Part shown: positions 6,252-7,458 of the stretch, piece by piece | How the letters are laid out: the number at the start of each line of letters is the position of its first letter | How positions within the stretch are numbered: position 1 is the first letter of the stretch | Assembly: GCA_023428185.1 (NCBI GenBank) | Contig: JAEYYZ010000121.1 | Location: forward strand, 1-7,458 | Direction of reading: 5' to 3' | DNA length: 7,458 bases | DNA from: Actinomycetes bacterium | GTDB taxonomy: Bacteria; Actinomycetota; Actinomycetes; Actinomycetales; Demequinaceae | The notes under the pieces: model-generated | Database searches by the model: none | The model's input: the letters and a program-made list of their open reading frames with translations, nothing else | Told to the model about the DNA's origin: nothing | Position numbers and translations under genes: made by a program

Positions 6252-7458
6252 GCAGCGTCAAGGTCCGATCCCGGCACGCGCGCTTTGCGTTCGCCGCGAT
6301 GGCCGCTGTGCTCGCTGCCTTGTTTGCGGCTTCGGTGGCGCAGGCCTACACCCCCGCGCCGGTCTACTCCCAATATGACGACGACATCGCTCAAGCCAAC
6401 GCTGAAAAGGCTGCCCAAGATCGTCGTCTGCAAGAACTTGAACACGCGCTAGAGAACACTGACGCCCGCATCATCGAAGCCAACCGCCAACTCACTGAAC
6501 TCAACGCCCGCTTGCCCGTGGTTCAAGAAGAGTTGCGCCTCGCTCAAGAACGGTACGACGCTGCCGTGCTGCAGCAACAAATCGTGGCCAACAAGCTCGC
6601 GGCGGCAGAGGCAGAAGACCGTGAACTGACTGCCCAAATGGAGCGCGACGCCAAGCGGGCAGAGGAACTGCGTGACACGCTCGCCCAAATCGCGCGCACC
6701 GAGTACCAAGGCGCCAGCCAAGACAATTCGCTCGCCATCATCTTTGGCGCCACCACATCGGACGAATTCGTAGACGACTTTGCCTTCCGGCTCACCACCT
6801 CTCGTGTGCAATCGAATGCGCTGGCCGAAATGGAAGAACTCCAGGCCGTCAACCGCAACCGCAAAGCACGCCAAGACGCGGTGCGCGAATACATCGTGGA
6901 GCTCAAGCGCATCGCGGACGCGTTGGTCATTGAGACCGAGACTGCCCGCAAACTCGCCGAGGAGAAGAAGGCGGAAGTTGAGCGCCTGCTCGCCGAGGCA
7001 GAGGAACTCAAGGCCTACCTCGAGTCGCAACGCGAGGCGTTCCTGGCCCAACAGGCCGAACTGGAAGCCCAACAGAAGGCGCTTCTCGACGAAATCGCGG
7101 TGCTGGTAGCCAAGAAGAAGGCGGAAGAGGCAAACGGTGGCGGCAGCCTCGGCAAGGGCTACTTGAGTTGGCCCACTAAGATTCCGTACGTCACGTCATC
7201 GTATGGGTGGCGAATCCACCCCATCTACGGGGTGAACCGCCTCCACGCGGGCACTGACTTCCGCGCCTATTGCGGCACGCCCATCCTCGCGGCCGCTGGT
7301 GGCAAGGTCGAATGGACCAAGTACCGCAGCGGATTTGGCAACCAAGTGATGATGTCCCACGGCATTGTGGGCGGCAAAGTGCTCATGACGAGTTACAACC
7401 ACTTGCAGTCATTCAACGTGAGCGCCGGGCAGAACGTGGAGCGCGGGTCCGTAGTGGG
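6248..7458 (+). CDS. Secreted coiled-coil M23 (LytM-type) peptidoglycan endopeptidase, 3' partial
   Basis: The frame is open to the right edge, giving 403 residues without a stop. A Sec-type signal peptide has a basic N-region (K5, R7, R9, R12), a hydrophobic core (13-30) and an A-Q-A site after residue 33. Residues about 40-295 are rich in Glu, Ala, Gln, Arg and Lys and predicted to be coiled coil, interrupted near 153-181 (EYQGA...DEFVDDFAF), where CwlO/PcsB/EnvC-like FtsX partners have a conserved non-coil segment. A Gly-rich hinge (297-303) leads to the M23 domain from about 306 (YLSWPTK..VTSSYGWRIHPIYG). The zinc and catalytic residues visible are H333 and D337 (HAGTD), H371 (SHG) and H385 (YNHL); the final HLHF motif lies beyond the window. 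It should cut peptide crosslinks in the wall once FtsEX activates it. Position and coiled coil support FtsX partnership; no binding is shown by sequence alone. Confidence 0.9.
   Translation, partial: MSSVKVRSRHARFAFAAMAAVLAALFAASVAQAYTPAPVYSQYDDDIAQANAEKAAQDRRLQELEHALENTDARIIEANRQLTELNARLPVVQEELRLAQERYDAAVLQQQIVANKLAAAEAEDRELTAQMERDAKRAEELRDTLAQIARTEYQGASQDNSLAIIFGATTSDEFVDDFAFRLTTSRVQSNALAEMEELQAVNRNRKARQDAVREYIVELKRIADALVIETETARKLAEEKKAEVERLLAEAEELKAYLESQREAFLAQQAELEAQQKALLDEIAVLVAKKKAEEANGGGSLGKGYLSWPTKIPYVTSSYGWRIHPIYGVNRLHAGTDFRAYCGTPILAAAGGKVEWTKYRSGFGNQVMMSHGIVGGKVLMTSYNHLQSFNVSAGQNVERGSVV

Noticed and set aside
6961..7130. A 15-base sequence (AGAAGAAGGCGGAAG) occurring twice in the peptidase gene.
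   Set aside because: It encodes Lys/Ala/Glu stretches of the coiled coil, where low-complexity codon repetition is expected; there is no sign of a mobile or regulatory repeat.
1..7458. Search for tRNA, CRISPR, riboswitch, insertion sequence or attachment-site signals.
   Set aside because: No cloverleaf, regularly spaced repeat, transposase motif or recognised riboswitch core was seen in the three short intergenic gaps (332-544, 3284-3418, 4520-4650) or elsewhere.

Overview
The window looks like chromosomal DNA of a moderately high-GC actinomycete, probably Micrococcales or a close relative. The support is the G/C-rich third-codon usage, the actinobacterial-type RF2, the gene order prfB-ftsE-ftsX-M23 peptidase, GTG and leaderless-type starts, and terminators that are mostly hairpins without a U-tract. 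I cannot place it to genus. All supported genes are on the + strand and the region is densely coded. I see no tRNA, rRNA, CRISPR array, insertion sequence or phage gene, and no gap over 300 bases.

Region 1 (1-382): the C-terminal end of an oxalate/formate-antiporter-type (OFA) MFS transporter, cut by the left edge. One base after its stop comes a 36-residue single-helix protein of the kind that accompanies OFA transporters. A perfect 18-bp inverted repeat closes the unit.

Region 2 (383-3360): a 162-base leader with clustered GGTCC/GGACC half-sites, one resembling a DosR/DevR-type hypoxia box, then a full-length bifunctional aldehyde/alcohol dehydrogenase (adhE) and a strong nested terminator. 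A formate-type carrier beside adhE suggests a mixed-acid (formate plus ethanol) fermentation locus; pyruvate formate-lyase would be expected to the left, but it is not in the window.

Region 3 (3361-7458): prfB (peptide chain release factor 2), apparently read from a leaderless GTG start and without the programmed frameshift, then ftsE, ftsX and a secreted coiled-coil M23 peptidase joined by ATGA stop/start overlaps. FtsE (ATPase) and FtsX (membrane subunit) would transmit ATP hydrolysis across the membrane to the periplasmic coiled coil of the peptidase, controlling septal peptidoglycan cleavage. The peptidase runs off the right edge; smpB commonly follows in this neighbourhood.

Overall this is a recognisable housekeeping and fermentation region. 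I found no convincing wholly new system. The points most worth checking are the tiny transporter partner, the possible hypoxia boxes upstream of adhE, the leaderless prfB start, and the FtsEX-coupled M23 enzyme that keeps its catalytic residues.
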